A stretch of 64,000 nucleotides of DNA from JBEKCD01 sp050015055 (GTDB taxonomy: Archaea; Thermoproteota; Bathyarchaeia; Bathyarchaeales; Bathycorpusculaceae): assembly GCA_050015055.1 (NCBI GenBank), contig JBEKCD010000009.1:31411-95410 (forward strand). The letters are read 5' to 3'. The notes beneath the pieces are model-generated. The model did no database searches, was not told the origin of the DNA, and saw only the letters and a program-made list of their open reading frames with translations. Positions 17,263 to 25,932 of this stretch are shown in pieces. Position 1 is the stretch's first letter. Every line of letters starts with the position of its first letter. The position numbers and the translations under genes are program-made.

Positions 17263-18348
17263 TCAGCTGCTCTCCTCTGCCAGTAGGGACCGTAACCCCA
17301 AGGGAACAGCCGTTAAATTGTCCGTAAAAGAGGGCTCAAAAACAGGCTGCCAACACGACTGAAACACATCTTTCCCCTCTTGACTCAGGACAAACTTCAC
17401 GAATTCAACAGCGACATCTGGATGCCGTGCGTTTGCGGGTATCGTTAACCCAAAATAGACAGTCTCTCCCTCCCTATCCATGTTCACTGTTGCAAACCGC
17501 TGTTGTTCAAACGTGACCGCCACGCACTGATAATCCTGCTCATACTGGTGATTGCCAAGATTAATCTCGTCTGGAAGTTCAACGTAACCCAAACCATACT
17601 GCCTAGCATTGCTCATGTAGAGAAAGCAATAATCGATACTGCCTGACTGCAAAAGAGGTATGAGCTCAACACTGCTGGCCCTCATGACAACGTTGTCTCC
17701 CTTGGGCACCTGCACCGCGGGTACTATGATCGTGAAGTTCGAACCATCCGGCACAGAGCTTATAGGCGGATCGAAATTGTCAGTCACCAACTCGTGAAAA
17801 ATGGTGTTATTTCCGTAATACGTTTCAGCGAGCTGTATCGTCATCAGAGCTCTGTAACCCAACGCGTCAATGAGCGGATTTGGAAAACCAAACTTCACGT
17901 CAGGCCTCATCAGTATTGAATACCAATTAGTGGAGTTGATTTCGCCGGCGTACTTGCTCTGATTTGTGTAAGCTAAGACGATGCTGTTGCCCGCAAAACG
18001 GATGTAGTAGTCAGCATAACTCTGGTTAGTTCCAGGCATAGTTGTGTTGTACATCATTGATGGTATTAGCGAGCAATCGGCAACCATAAGCACATCAGCT
18101 TCGGCTCCCAGCTCGGTCACCTGCCTGATTACCTGGATGCTTCCATGACCTTCAAGCTCAACATCAACGTTAGGGTGGGAACTCTCAAAAGCGGTCTCAA
18201 CCCTCTCAAGAGGATACAGCAGACTATCGGCACACAAGACTTTCAGCGCAACTTTACCATTGGGCATGCTGAAGTAGATTACTGAGTAGACGAGAGAACT
18301 AGCCAGTATGACCGTTATTAGTACAAGAGCAATGCGTGCTCTCTTCAA
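17263..18348 (-). CDS. wtpA: Tungstate/molybdate-binding protein
   Basis: 361-residue extracellular solute-binding protein with an N-terminal membrane segment (IALVLITVILASSLVYSVIYF). The WtpA landmarks are present: VLCADSLLYPLERVETAFE, NVDVELEGHGSIQVIRQVTELG, ADVLMVADCSLIP, and the late FVLSQEGKDVFQ. WtpA proteins coordinate tungstate octahedrally with two carboxylates plus main-chain contacts and bind tungstate much more tightly than molybdate. TTG start, overlapping the ribosome site left by the upstream gene (7-nt gap), so it is translated with the triple-domain protein before it. Confidence 0.92.
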   Translation of the reverse strand: MKRARIALVLITVILASSLVYSVIYFSMPNGKVALKVLCADSLLYPLERVETAFESSHPNVDVELEGHGSIQVIRQVTELGAEADVLMVADCSLIPSMMYNTTMPGTNQSYADYYIRFAGNSIVLAYTNQSKYAGEINSTNWYSILMRPDVKFGFPNPLIDALGYRALMTIQLAETYYGNNTIFHELVTDNFDPPISSVPDGSNFTIIVPAVQVPKGDNVVMRASSVELIPLLQSGSIDYCFLYMSNARQYGLGYVELPDEINLGNHQYEQDYQCVAVTFEQQRFATVNMDREGETVYFGLTIPANARHPDVAVEFVKFVLSQEGKDVFQSCWQPVFEPSFTDNLTAVPLGLRSLLAEESS

Positions 18349-18355
18349 CGCCGAC

Positions 18356-19906
18356 TCAGCTTCCTGGAACGATCATCTGAATTTCCACAACATTGCTCAG
18401 CATTTCATCATTCGAAAGTCCAGAACCGACAAGTCGCAGAGGCCAATATTGGCCTATCTCAGGAAGCGGAGCTCCATTGAGTTTGTCCGCCAGAATTATG
18501 TTGTCGTTGCGCGCTATTGTTGAGCTGTTAAACGACTCTGAATATCCCTGGCCTGTTATCACCTTCACAGTGTAGCCTTGTTTAGCCAGAGTGTCATTGA
18601 ACTCCATCCTGTTGACATCGCCCTTGTCGTCTATCCACCCTATCAAATACCATAAGGGCATCCCAGACCACACGTTGTTGTTGCTGTCAGTCCAGTTCGC
18701 TCCGTGATTCGCGGTCTGACAATTCAAGCCTGACTCAAAAGACGCTCGAGTCATATTATCAGAATACGGGCCAATAAGAACAAGCGTCCAGTCAGCGACA
18801 GCCGGTCGAATCTCCAGCCTCGTAACCCATTTTATCCAAAAATGCCCGTCAGTAAGCAGTCCTTGAGGCCCAACAGTTGCAAGCCTCAAGGGACCCATGT
18901 CTGAGGTGAGGTTGACCCCATTCTCATAATACGCGAGAATCACCGTGAAGGGTTGATTAGCAATTACTTCGTCTCCCGTCGCGGGACTGTAAGTTGTATA
19001 GTTTTGTCCATGAACTTGATCGTAGGTGTAAACCATCGAATACCCGTCACTCGCCGAGACGTTCAGACTGCAGTCGCTGTTCATACCGCCGACCAGTGCC
19101 AGAAGGGTAGAAAGCTGTGCTCCAGTGTAGTTGCCTATTCCCTGAAGCGCCCCGGCGCTCGTCTTGAACCCACCCTCAGATTCAAACGAAGGCAACCGCC
19201 CAATGTCTTTCTCGTTCAAGACAAGCTGCGTGCCGTTCAAAGCGACGAGGGTCAGGTTCATAGGGGGCAAATTGATGGAACGTGACATCAATTCGCTGCT
19301 GTTGAGTATTTCAAGTTCTGCAACATTTCTCACCCAATAACTCGAATTGGTAGCCAAACCTTCAGCGCCTACAATCGCAAGCATCAATGGACCGTCAGTC
19401 GCGGACAAGTTCGCATCTCCCATGTAGTACGCAAGAATCGGCGTAAGCGACTGATTGTGAGGCTCTTCTTGGCCTGTCACATTATCATACGTTGCAAATT
19501 GACCTTTCACTTGGTCGTACCCAAGAGTCTCAGAACTATCAAACCCTGTAACCCTCAAGCTGCTGTTACCACTGATGCCCCCGACGAGATCACAGAATGT
19601 CTCAAGTGGCACTCCGGTGTAGTTGCCCAGCGAATTAATGTTGCCCAGATTGTTTCTGCAGCCACCATGTGCTTCGTACGAAGCGAGATTTCCGATTTGG
19701 GCGGAGTCCAAGACCAGTCGAGTGCCGTTCGAGGCGACAAGAGTCAAATGTACAGCGGGAAAATTAGCAGAAGGCTTGCTTCCTTGAGGCTTTACAGAAA
19801 GCGGAAAAGCCTGCCACAAAGCAACACCGACTACTATCGCAGCAATAACCACAACAGCTATTAGAGCTGTTTTTCGCCCAAACCGACCTTTCTTCACAGA
19901 AGTCAA
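18356..19906 (-). CDS. Membrane-anchored protein with three sulfite-oxidase-fold domains, first gene of the wtp operon
   Basis: 516 residues. An N-terminal transmembrane anchor (TALIAVVVIAAIVVGVALW) precedes three repeats of an Oxidored_molyb-like domain: residues about 50-200 (YTGVPLETFCDLVGG, DGPLMLAIVGAEG), about 208-355 (YTGAQLSTLLALVGG, MGPLRLATVGPQG) and a more diverged third (WSGMPLWYLIGWIDDKGD, WPLRLVGSGL). At the Mo-ligand position domain 1 has Cys (GGCRNN), domain 2 Phe, and domain 3 a nearby Cys (GLNCQT). The TTG start follows AAGGAG. It leads the operon into wtpA, wtpB and wtpC, so a role in extracellular tungstate/molybdate handling is likely. Exact activity is unknown. Confidence 0.75.
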   Translation of the reverse strand: MTSVKKGRFGRKTALIAVVVIAAIVVGVALWQAFPLSVKPQGSKPSANFPAVHLTLVASNGTRLVLDSAQIGNLASYEAHGGCRNNLGNINSLGNYTGVPLETFCDLVGGISGNSSLRVTGFDSSETLGYDQVKGQFATYDNVTGQEEPHNQSLTPILAYYMGDANLSATDGPLMLAIVGAEGLATNSSYWVRNVAELEILNSSELMSRSINLPPMNLTLVALNGTQLVLNEKDIGRLPSFESEGGFKTSAGALQGIGNYTGAQLSTLLALVGGMNSDCSLNVSASDGYSMVYTYDQVHGQNYTTYSPATGDEVIANQPFTVILAYYENGVNLTSDMGPLRLATVGPQGLLTDGHFWIKWVTRLEIRPAVADWTLVLIGPYSDNMTRASFESGLNCQTANHGANWTDSNNNVWSGMPLWYLIGWIDDKGDVNRMEFNDTLAKQGYTVKVITGQGYSESFNSSTIARNDNIILADKLNGAPLPEIGQYWPLRLVGSGLSNDEMLSNVVEIQMIVPGS

Positions 19907-19960
19907 TTCACTTCTCTCCTTCCCACTTCCACAACGTCTTCGAAACGAGCTTCACAATAA

Positions 19961-19987
19961 GCGATATGTATTTAAAAACATTTCGTG
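19961..19987 (-). promoter_or_regulatory. Shared promoter element, copy 2 (wtp operon)
   Basis: Plus-strand reading CGATATGTATTTAAAAACAT then TTCG (19962-19985). Same flanks CGATATG / CATTTCG and same spacing as the copies at 15259 and 25934. The minus-strand TATA (GTTTTTAAATAC) puts transcription start near 19946, about 40 nt before the TTG start. Confidence 0.7.
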
Positions 19988-20093
19988 CACGAACAAACCA
20001 AAATACAAGCGAGACAAACGACTCAACAAAGCAAGCGAGCGGCACAAGACTGGCTAAATCACGCTTCGAACAAACTCGAACTCCAGCCGAGTT

Positions 20094-20318
20094 CTAGGAG
20101 ACAGGCTTTCTCTCCTGAGCCAACTCGTACAGTATAACCAGAGCCTCACCCAATGAAATCTTTAGCCTAGACGCCAAGTCAGCAGGTGTTGTCTCAGGCT
20201 TTTCGGAAAGAATGGCTTCTCTGGTGTAAGCCTTGTGATTCGCATACATGACTAGTGAGTGAACGGTCTCAACCAATATTGGCCACAGCGTCTCCTTCAC
20301 ACAATCTTCAAAGTTCAT
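20094..20318 (-). CDS. Small hypothetical helix-turn-helix-like protein
   Basis: 74 residues, helical throughout. The segment TTPADLASRLKISLGEALVILYEL has the spacing of a helix-turn-helix. The ATG follows TTGATGAG. It stands alone between the wtp operon promoter and a HAD gene on the other strand. The family is not recognised; it could be a small regulator or a chance ORF, though its composition looks coding. Confidence 0.55.
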   Translation of the reverse strand: MNFEDCVKETLWPILVETVHSLVMYANHKAYTREAILSEKPETTPADLASRLKISLGEALVILYELAQERKPVS

Positions 20319-20537
20319 GACTCATCAACGACGATCTACTGTGAAAGGCAAATATTCAGTTTGCCCTTCAGACATGCATGATGAAGCAGTCATGAATTGC
20401 GTACAGAGAAGAGCCATACTTTCTTTCCTTGCCTCACTCACGCTTGGCGAGGCGCTTCAGCGCATCGTCACCACAAAGTATATCTCGGCAGGAAAGTGAT
20501 TAGAGCCTCCAAATTCATGAGGCTCAAGTGAGAATCG

Positions 20538-21254
20538 ATGACCATAAAGGCCGTAATCTTTGATTTGGATGGGACTATTACAGCCTTCAACCTCGATTAC
20601 ATGACGCTAAGGTCGGAAGTCCGAAGCTTCCTCATAAGAACTGGCGTACCGGCATCGGTTCTATTCGTGAACGAGAGCATATTTGACATGCTTAACAAGA
20701 CTGAAATTTTCATGAAGAACAGCGGCAAATCAACTAGAACCCTAGAAAAGGTGCGCAATGAAGCTCTGGCCATAGCTGAGAGACACGAGTTGGAAGCCGC
20801 AAAGACCACATGTCTGCTTCCAAACGTGCTCGAAACGCTGAAGATCTTGAAGGAAACGGGTTTGAAAATCGGTCTGTGCACTGTCAACAGCGAAAAATCC
20901 GCGAGCTACATCCTGAAAAGGTTTGGAGTCGCCGGTTTCTTTGATGCGGTGATTCCCCGCAACAAAGTCAAACGTGTCAAGCCGAGCGGTGAGCATCTGG
21001 AGGCGGTGTTGAAAGCTTTGAAAGTCCGTCCGAAAGAAGCGTTGCTAGTGGGAGACGCAACACGCGACATGGAATGTGCCAAAGAGTTGAAGGTCATGTC
21101 CGTGGGCTTGTCAACGGGGGTTTCCACCCAAAAAGAGCTGATGAACTCTGGAGCAAACTATCTTGTCACGTCAATCGCGGATCTGCCCAGCCTGGTAAAA
21201 ACCGCCAAGCTGGTCGCGAAACAAAATCGGAAAAGGCGTGCATATCTGAAATGA
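20538..21254 (+). CDS. HAD-superfamily hydrolase (phosphoglycolate phosphatase-like)
   Basis: 238 residues. Motif I is FDLDGTITAF (nucleophile D in DLDGT, residues 9-13), motif II LCTVNS, motif III the lysine in NKVKRVKPSG, and motif IV LVGDATRDMECA. A helical cap domain of about 80 residues lies between motifs I and II, as in phosphoglycolate phosphatase and beta-phosphoglucomutase relatives. AAGTGAGAA precedes the ATG. It converges on the DUF35 gene with 2 nt between the stops. The substrate is not predictable. Confidence 0.88.
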   Translation: MTIKAVIFDLDGTITAFNLDYMTLRSEVRSFLIRTGVPASVLFVNESIFDMLNKTEIFMKNSGKSTRTLEKVRNEALAIAERHELEAAKTTCLLPNVLETLKILKETGLKIGLCTVNSEKSASYILKRFGVAGFFDAVIPRNKVKRVKPSGEHLEAVLKALKVRPKEALLVGDATRDMECAKELKVMSVGLSTGVSTQKELMNSGANYLVTSIADLPSLVKTAKLVAKQNRKRRAYLK

Positions 21255-21256
21255 AG

Positions 21257-21658
21257 TCAGGCTGGCTTGAAAAAGTATCTCGGCCATTGTGGCCACGGTT
21301 GAGCCGCCTGGCATGTTCCGAAGTCCATCTTCAGTTCCATTCCTATCTTGATTTGTTCTAGAGCCACCCCATTGATCATCCCTGGGATCCTTAGATTATT
21401 TGCAAGCTGGACGATGCCCATTGCGTACGGTGCCATCGACTGGAATTGAGCTGGAGCAATGTGGATGATCGTGTAGGTTACTAGTTTTCCTGTCGACGGG
21501 ATTTCGGTCCATTCAAAGTCTTTCGAGTAGCAATTGTCGCACAGAGGTCTCGGCGGAAGATGTACCTTTCCGCACTTGGTGCACCTGCCTCCCAACAGTT
21601 TTCCTTGGCTGATGTGCTTGTAGAACTGCTCTATTGTAAAAGATGCCTGTGCCGACAT
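21257..21658 (-). CDS. DUF35 OB-fold/zinc-ribbon acyl-CoA-associated protein
   Basis: 133 residues: an N-terminal helix, a rubredoxin-like zinc ribbon (CTKCGKVHLPPRPLCDNC, C-x2-C-x11-C-x2-C) and a C-terminal OB fold (LVTYTIIHIAPAQF, YAMGIVQLANNLRIPGMI). Members form complexes with thiolases; in archaeal mevalonate synthesis a DUF35 subunit holds acetoacetyl-CoA thiolase and HMG-CoA synthase together and lets CoA pantetheine pass between active sites. It follows the thiolase by 2 nt, so a heteromeric complex is expected. Confidence 0.88.
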   Translation of the reverse strand: MSAQASFTIEQFYKHISQGKLLGGRCTKCGKVHLPPRPLCDNCYSKDFEWTEIPSTGKLVTYTIIHIAPAQFQSMAPYAMGIVQLANNLRIPGMINGVALEQIKIGMELKMDFGTCQAAQPWPQWPRYFFKPA

Positions 21659-21660
21659 TT

Positions 21661-22863
21661 TCAGGCTCTCCTGTAGATGTGAACGGTTGCAGTTGCGCCT
21701 GAACCGCCCACGTTATGAGTTAAACCGATTTCTGCATCTTTGACTTGTCGCTTATCAGCTTGCCCGGTTAACTGCAGATATATTTCGTAGGCTTGAGCTG
21801 TGCCCGTGGCGCCAACGGGATGCCCTTTGGCCTTCAACCCGCCACTTGTGTTCACAGGTTTTCTTCCGCCCAGCTTCGTCTCTCCCTTCTCAATCAAACT
21901 TCCGCCTTGACCTGGCCCGCAAAAGGCAAGGTCCTCGTAGGCTATCAATTCGGCTACCGTGAAGCAGTCGTGGACTTCCGCCACGTCAATATCGCTTGGG
22001 CTAACTTGGGCCATTTCATAGGCTTTCTCAGCAGCCACTTTGGCGGCCGTAATGGACGTTAGACTCTTCCTCTCATATAGTCCGATGGTGTCACTGGCCT
22101 GACCGCTTCCAACAATGTCGACTGGCATATCAGTGAATTTTCTGGCCAGTTCCGGCGTGGTCAGTATTAAGCAGCTGGCTCCGTCGGTGATGAGAGAACA
22201 ATCGTACAGTTTGAGAGGCCACGCGACTACGCGTGAGGATAGAGCAGTTTCGAGCGCTATTTCTCTCTGCATGTGAGCCTTTGGGTTAAGGCTTCCGTGA
22301 TAGTGGTTCTTCACGGCAATCAGGGCAAGATGCCGTTCCGTCGTTCCATACTGGTGCATGTGCGCAGTGGCCATCAATGCGTACAAACCTGGAAAAGTCA
22401 TGCCGTTCCACTGTTCGAACGGATAGTCCGAAGCCATAGCAAGATACTCTGTCACTTCCGCCGTAGGCCGGTGCGTCATTTTCTCAACACCTCCGACCAT
22501 TACAACGTCGCTGAGGCCAGAACGAACAGCGCAAATCGCGGCCCTCAAAGCTGCACCGGAAGAGGCACACGCTGCTTCCGTCCTCGTAGCGGGCACATGC
22601 CCCAACCCTATCCAGTCTGCCAAAGTAGCGCCCGTGTGTCCCTGATGCTCATACGATTCGCCCATGTGGCCGACGTAGAGGGCTTGAATATCCTTCTTAG
22701 GATCTAGGTTCGGACAGCGATCAAAGGCTTCTTTGGCTGCTTCCGCAAAAATCTCCCTTGCGTAGAGTCCTTCAAGCTTTCCGAACTTTGAAAGACCGAC
22801 AGAAACTATCGAAACCAACGGTTTGCCGTTCAAGAGGCATCTCCCTGCATTGACAGTGTTCAC
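21661..22863 (-). CDS. Thiolase (acetyl-CoA acetyltransferase, SCP2-like)
   Basis: 400-residue thiolase. The nucleophile Cys is present in EAACASSGAALRAA, the first catalytic His in KAKGHPVGATGTAQAYE, and the second region reads THNVGGSGATATVHIY, which is the archaeal/SCP2 type where His replaces the usual CxG cysteine. It should condense or cleave acyl-CoA in the cytosol; acetoacetyl-CoA synthesis for mevalonate or beta-oxidation-like cleavage are both possible. It is paired with the DUF35 gene just downstream, a known thiolase partner. The start may be the GTG at 22863 or the ATG of MNTV type; no strong RBS is seen. Confidence 0.9.
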   Translation of the reverse strand: MNTVNAGRCLLNGKPLVSIVSVGLSKFGKLEGLYAREIFAEAAKEAFDRCPNLDPKKDIQALYVGHMGESYEHQGHTGATLADWIGLGHVPATRTEAACASSGAALRAAICAVRSGLSDVVMVGGVEKMTHRPTAEVTEYLAMASDYPFEQWNGMTFPGLYALMATAHMHQYGTTERHLALIAVKNHYHGSLNPKAHMQREIALETALSSRVVAWPLKLYDCSLITDGASCLILTTPELARKFTDMPVDIVGSGQASDTIGLYERKSLTSITAAKVAAEKAYEMAQVSPSDIDVAEVHDCFTVAELIAYEDLAFCGPGQGGSLIEKGETKLGGRKPVNTSGGLKAKGHPVGATGTAQAYEIYLQLTGQADKRQVKDAEIGLTHNVGGSGATATVHIYRRA

Positions 22864-22987
22864 GTGGAAAACTGATTAAAGCCAAAACACGTATTTAAGT
22901 TTCTTCAACCACTTTCAGTTTTTCTATTGGAAAAAGTTCCGCAGAACCTAAGAAACTATGGTCTTCAAGTGAAAAAGGGTGTGTGGA

Positions 22988-23677
22988 TTATTTCTTCTCG
23001 CCGTAGGTCTTTTTGACCCATGCTCGTGTTTTTTCCATGTCTTCTCTGAAGCGTTTCAGTTCGTCTGGTGTTCTCTTCGGGGCTACCGGTTCTTCTGCTG
23101 GTGTTGCGAATACGTCTAGCAGGTCTCCTTTGGGCTGCTTGGATATGTTTATGTTGACTTTGAGGCCGATGTTCACTTTTTCAGGGTCTACTTCTCGCAT
23201 AGTCATGGGCAGACAGGTGTTTGTGCCGTCTATTCTTACCATTGCCCCCACTAGCGGTTGAAGATGTGCCATTGAGGGCCAAGCGATTGCCATAACCGTG
23301 TACGAGTGGACCTCTCCCTTCTTCGGAAGCTCGACCCATTTCGTTTCTTCCAGTCTGCATTTCGGGTTGAAGCAATGTGCTCTTGGCGGGCAGTATACTA
23401 ATCCGCATTTTGGACACTTTGTTCCATACAGCTTCCCGTCCAAGATTCCTATGAAGAACTGTGACACTTTGCCGTAGCTGTGGTGAAACAGGCTTCCATG
23501 CGGTCTGTGGACGATTAAGAACTTCTCAGGTTTCAGAGTGTTCAGCGTTGGTCCGTCATTCATCTCTATTATTTTCCAGCCTTCAGGTGTCCACGCGCCT
23601 TTCCGTTCCCATTCTTCCCACTGTTTCTCATCGATTTTCTTTTCCTTCAACAATTTCTGTGGTCCTGGTTGCTTCAT
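22988..23677 (-). CDS. DUF35 OB-fold/zinc-ribbon protein, long form
   Basis: 229 residues from the ATG at 23677, which follows GGAGGTG embedded at the upstream thiolase stop. The middle carries the zinc ribbon (CPKCGLVYCPPRAHCFNPKC) and the OB fold (GEVHSYTVMAIAWPSM, LVGAMVRIDGT). The N-terminal 90 residues are an acidic/basic extension and the C-terminus has a charged helix (PDELKRFREDMEKTRAWV), so it is larger than its neighbour at 21257. It is coupled to the thiolase-like gene, with 5 nt between stop and start, and should be its partner subunit. Confidence 0.85.
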   Translation of the reverse strand: MKQPGPQKLLKEKKIDEKQWEEWERKGAWTPEGWKIIEMNDGPTLNTLKPEKFLIVHRPHGSLFHHSYGKVSQFFIGILDGKLYGTKCPKCGLVYCPPRAHCFNPKCRLEETKWVELPKKGEVHSYTVMAIAWPSMAHLQPLVGAMVRIDGTNTCLPMTMREVDPEKVNIGLKVNINISKQPKGDLLDVFATPAEEPVAPKRTPDELKRFREDMEKTRAWVKKTYGEKK

Positions 23678-23682
23678 TTCTT

Positions 23683-24975
23683 CTACACCTCCAAGACTAC
23701 GGCGCCTGCCTGGCATCCTGTGCCGCCGTGCCCGTGGATGAAGGCCTTCTTCGGGTTACTTAGCTGTCTGCCTGGTGCGCCCCACTTCTTTCCTATTTGG
23801 TTGCCGAGTTGCCAGTAGCTGTCGACGATTTGGGCGATTGACGTTGAGCCAACGGCGTGCCCCTGCGCCGTTAGCGCTCCGCTGAGTTGACAGGGAAGTT
23901 CTCCACTGGGCTTGATTATGCCTTCGCGAACCATACTCTTGCCTTCGCCTCTCTTGCAGAAATCAAAATCTTCTAACCCGGCAAGTACTACACCTGCGTA
24001 GGGGTCGAAGATTTCAACGAAGCTAATTTCCTTCCGCGGGTTCTTGATTCCAGCGTCTTTGTAAGCCATTCGGGCAGACACTCTTAGAGAGCCAAAGTTG
24101 AGCAGATCTGGATAGGGTGACATCGGTTTTGGAATGGTCTTCGGCCAAATCTTTTCGTCTTCTGGATACATGCCCTTCCACGCGGGGTTGTCTGGGCGGT
24201 CTCCGGCTCTCATAGTGTCGCTGCCGAAGCCTACGCCAGTTATCCATATGGGATTGTCAGTAAGTTTCTTCGTCATTTCCTCGTTTGCTAACAGCAGTGC
24301 AGAGGCCCCTTCGCTCGTCATTGCACATTCATAGTTGCGGTATGGCCAAGATATCAAACGTGACTTGTATACGTCGTCCACCGTGATTTTTGTGAAGCCA
24401 TGCTGGGCGGGCCATTGCGCGTATGGGTTATCAAGAGAGTTGTTGTGGCACATGGCGGACACTTCAGCGATATCATCTTCCCCGTCTCCGTAAACGTGCA
24501 TCCTCCTTGCTTCCATGGTTGCGTAGAAAGCGTTGTATGTGAAGCCTGAAACGAAGTCCCAGTCTGTGTCGCCAGCTATTGCTATTGCCTCGTTGACTTT
24601 TTGGATGGGTAGCTCATTCATTTTTTCCCAGCCGACCACGAGAACCACTGGGAACATGCCTGAACGCACCCACAAAGCCGCGTTTATTATGGCGTCTATC
24701 GGAGTTGCGCCTCCCGACTCAACTCTGTACGAGGCAACGCCGCTCAAGCCCAGGTAGTCGTTGATTATCCAGTGCATGCACTGCTGTTGTTCGAGAATGT
24801 CGCTGAAATATGAGTAGCAACACGCGTAACCTTTCTTTAAGAAATCGCCCAGTTCCAGTTCTGGAACGTCGTCAAGTATCATTTTGACTGCTTCTGCGCA
24901 CATTTCTTCTTGCAAGGTATGCCTAGGAAGGTCAAATCGTGAAATACTGCCTGCGACTATTCCGACTCTTTTCAA
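23683..24975 (-). CDS. Thiolase-like protein lacking the catalytic cysteine
   Basis: 430 residues with a full thiolase fold: an N-terminal half to about residue 250, then GALTAQGHAVGSTSIAQIVD (first catalytic His intact) and a C-terminal loop IHGHGGTGCQAGAVVLE. The nucleophile loop, normally a Cys in ExACxSG, reads RVESGGATPIDA, with Gly at the Cys position in my alignment. It should therefore not form an acyl-enzyme by the standard route. Such members occur next to DUF35 partners; they may be non-catalytic scaffolds or act by another mechanism. A second thiolase/DUF35 pair with an intact Cys lies directly downstream. Confidence 0.8.
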   Translation of the reverse strand: MKRVGIVAGSISRFDLPRHTLQEEMCAEAVKMILDDVPELELGDFLKKGYACCYSYFSDILEQQQCMHWIINDYLGLSGVASYRVESGGATPIDAIINAALWVRSGMFPVVLVVGWEKMNELPIQKVNEAIAIAGDTDWDFVSGFTYNAFYATMEARRMHVYGDGEDDIAEVSAMCHNNSLDNPYAQWPAQHGFTKITVDDVYKSRLISWPYRNYECAMTSEGASALLLANEEMTKKLTDNPIWITGVGFGSDTMRAGDRPDNPAWKGMYPEDEKIWPKTIPKPMSPYPDLLNFGSLRVSARMAYKDAGIKNPRKEISFVEIFDPYAGVVLAGLEDFDFCKRGEGKSMVREGIIKPSGELPCQLSGALTAQGHAVGSTSIAQIVDSYWQLGNQIGKKWGAPGRQLSNPKKAFIHGHGGTGCQAGAVVLEV

Positions 24976-25118
24976 TTTTCCACCTCAAATTTCGAAAGAT
25001 GTAGTTAGTGAATTTCAAGAACTATAAGACATTTGCGATGGACAAACACATTTTTTTGTAAGTCACCTGATAACAGTTCATTGTTGTGTTGCTGTGGGTC
25101 AGCGCGTGCTAATGTGTT

Positions 25119-25126
25119 AAAAAAAA
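25119..25126 (-). terminator. U-tract terminator after the 25.1-kb sulfite-oxidase-fold gene
   Basis: Eight consecutive T on the minus strand about 20 nt past the stop codon, preceded by a C-run (CCCCCCA). Archaeal transcription ends at such T-tracts. Confidence 0.5.
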
Positions 25127-25145
25127 TGGGGGGATTTTGGTCATG

Positions 25146-25865
25146 TTATTTCTTCTTGCGTTTGATGTAGACGAAAGATATCGCTACTATTGACATTAGA
25201 GAGCCCACGCTTAGCCAAGGAGCAAGCAGTTGAGGCTTGTTCAGTGCAAGCAGTTCAGACTTGTTCGGCGGTGCCCACTCTCCTCCGACACTAGCGCCTG
25301 TGACTGTGATTTGAAGGCTTACGACCCACTTTGCCCAGAGACTTGAGGTTGTTATTAGTCCTTCAGGACCGACGATTGCGATTCTTAACGGTCCGACGCC
25401 TGAAGGATAAGGACCCGGCAGCACTGTGCCGTTGATGTAGTACGCAAGCATCACCGTCAGAGTTTGGTTGTGCTGTACAGGCGTTTTTCCAGTCAAGTTG
25501 TCAAAGGTCTGCAGATTCCCGGTTAAATTGCTGTAGCTAAAGATCGTAGAGAAGCCGTCTGCCCCTGTCACATTGACGCTGTAGCTGCTGCCGGTATTGG
25601 CGACCATGGCGACGAAAGTGCTGATGGGCACGCCGGTGTAGTAGCCCAAGTTGCCAAGGTTGCCGACCTTGTTAACTGACCCGCCAAAGGCGGTGTAAGA
25701 TGCTAAGCTTCCAATGTCAGTCTCGTGCAAAACTACTTGCGTGCCAAGAGGTCCGCCTGGACCAACGACTGTTAAGGTCATCGTTGGAAGGCCTGGATCT
25801 GCATGCGCCTGAAATGCTTGTAGACAACATAGTATCCCTACAAAAGCTATGGTCATTAAGATCAA
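25146..25865 (-). CDS. Membrane-anchored sulfite-oxidase-fold protein
   Basis: 239 residues: a signal peptide ending near FQAHA, one Oxidored_molyb-like domain (YYTGVPISTFVAMVAN, LAYYINGTVL, VGPLRIAIVGPEG, WAKWVVSLQITV) and a C-terminal transmembrane anchor (WLSVGSLMSIVAISFVYI) with a KRKKK stop-transfer tail. The Mo-ligand position holds Ser (GGSVNKVG). The TTG at 25865 is the first standard start, but GGGAG lies five bases before an in-frame ATT at 25880, and starting there adds MHKKP, giving a textbook signal peptide. The shared promoter element lies upstream. Related to the two proteins flanking wtpABC. Confidence 0.75.
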   Translation of the reverse strand: MILMTIAFVGILCCLQAFQAHADPGLPTMTLTVVGPGGPLGTQVVLHETDIGSLASYTAFGGSVNKVGNLGNLGYYTGVPISTFVAMVANTGSSYSVNVTGADGFSTIFSYSNLTGNLQTFDNLTGKTPVQHNQTLTVMLAYYINGTVLPGPYPSGVGPLRIAIVGPEGLITTSSLWAKWVVSLQITVTGASVGGEWAPPNKSELLALNKPQLLAPWLSVGSLMSIVAISFVYIKRKKK

Positions 25866-25932
25866 TGGTTTCTTATGAATTATTTCTCCCTTCTCCTTTT
25901 TCCGTCACGCCGAAGCGTGCAACGTAAAGCAA

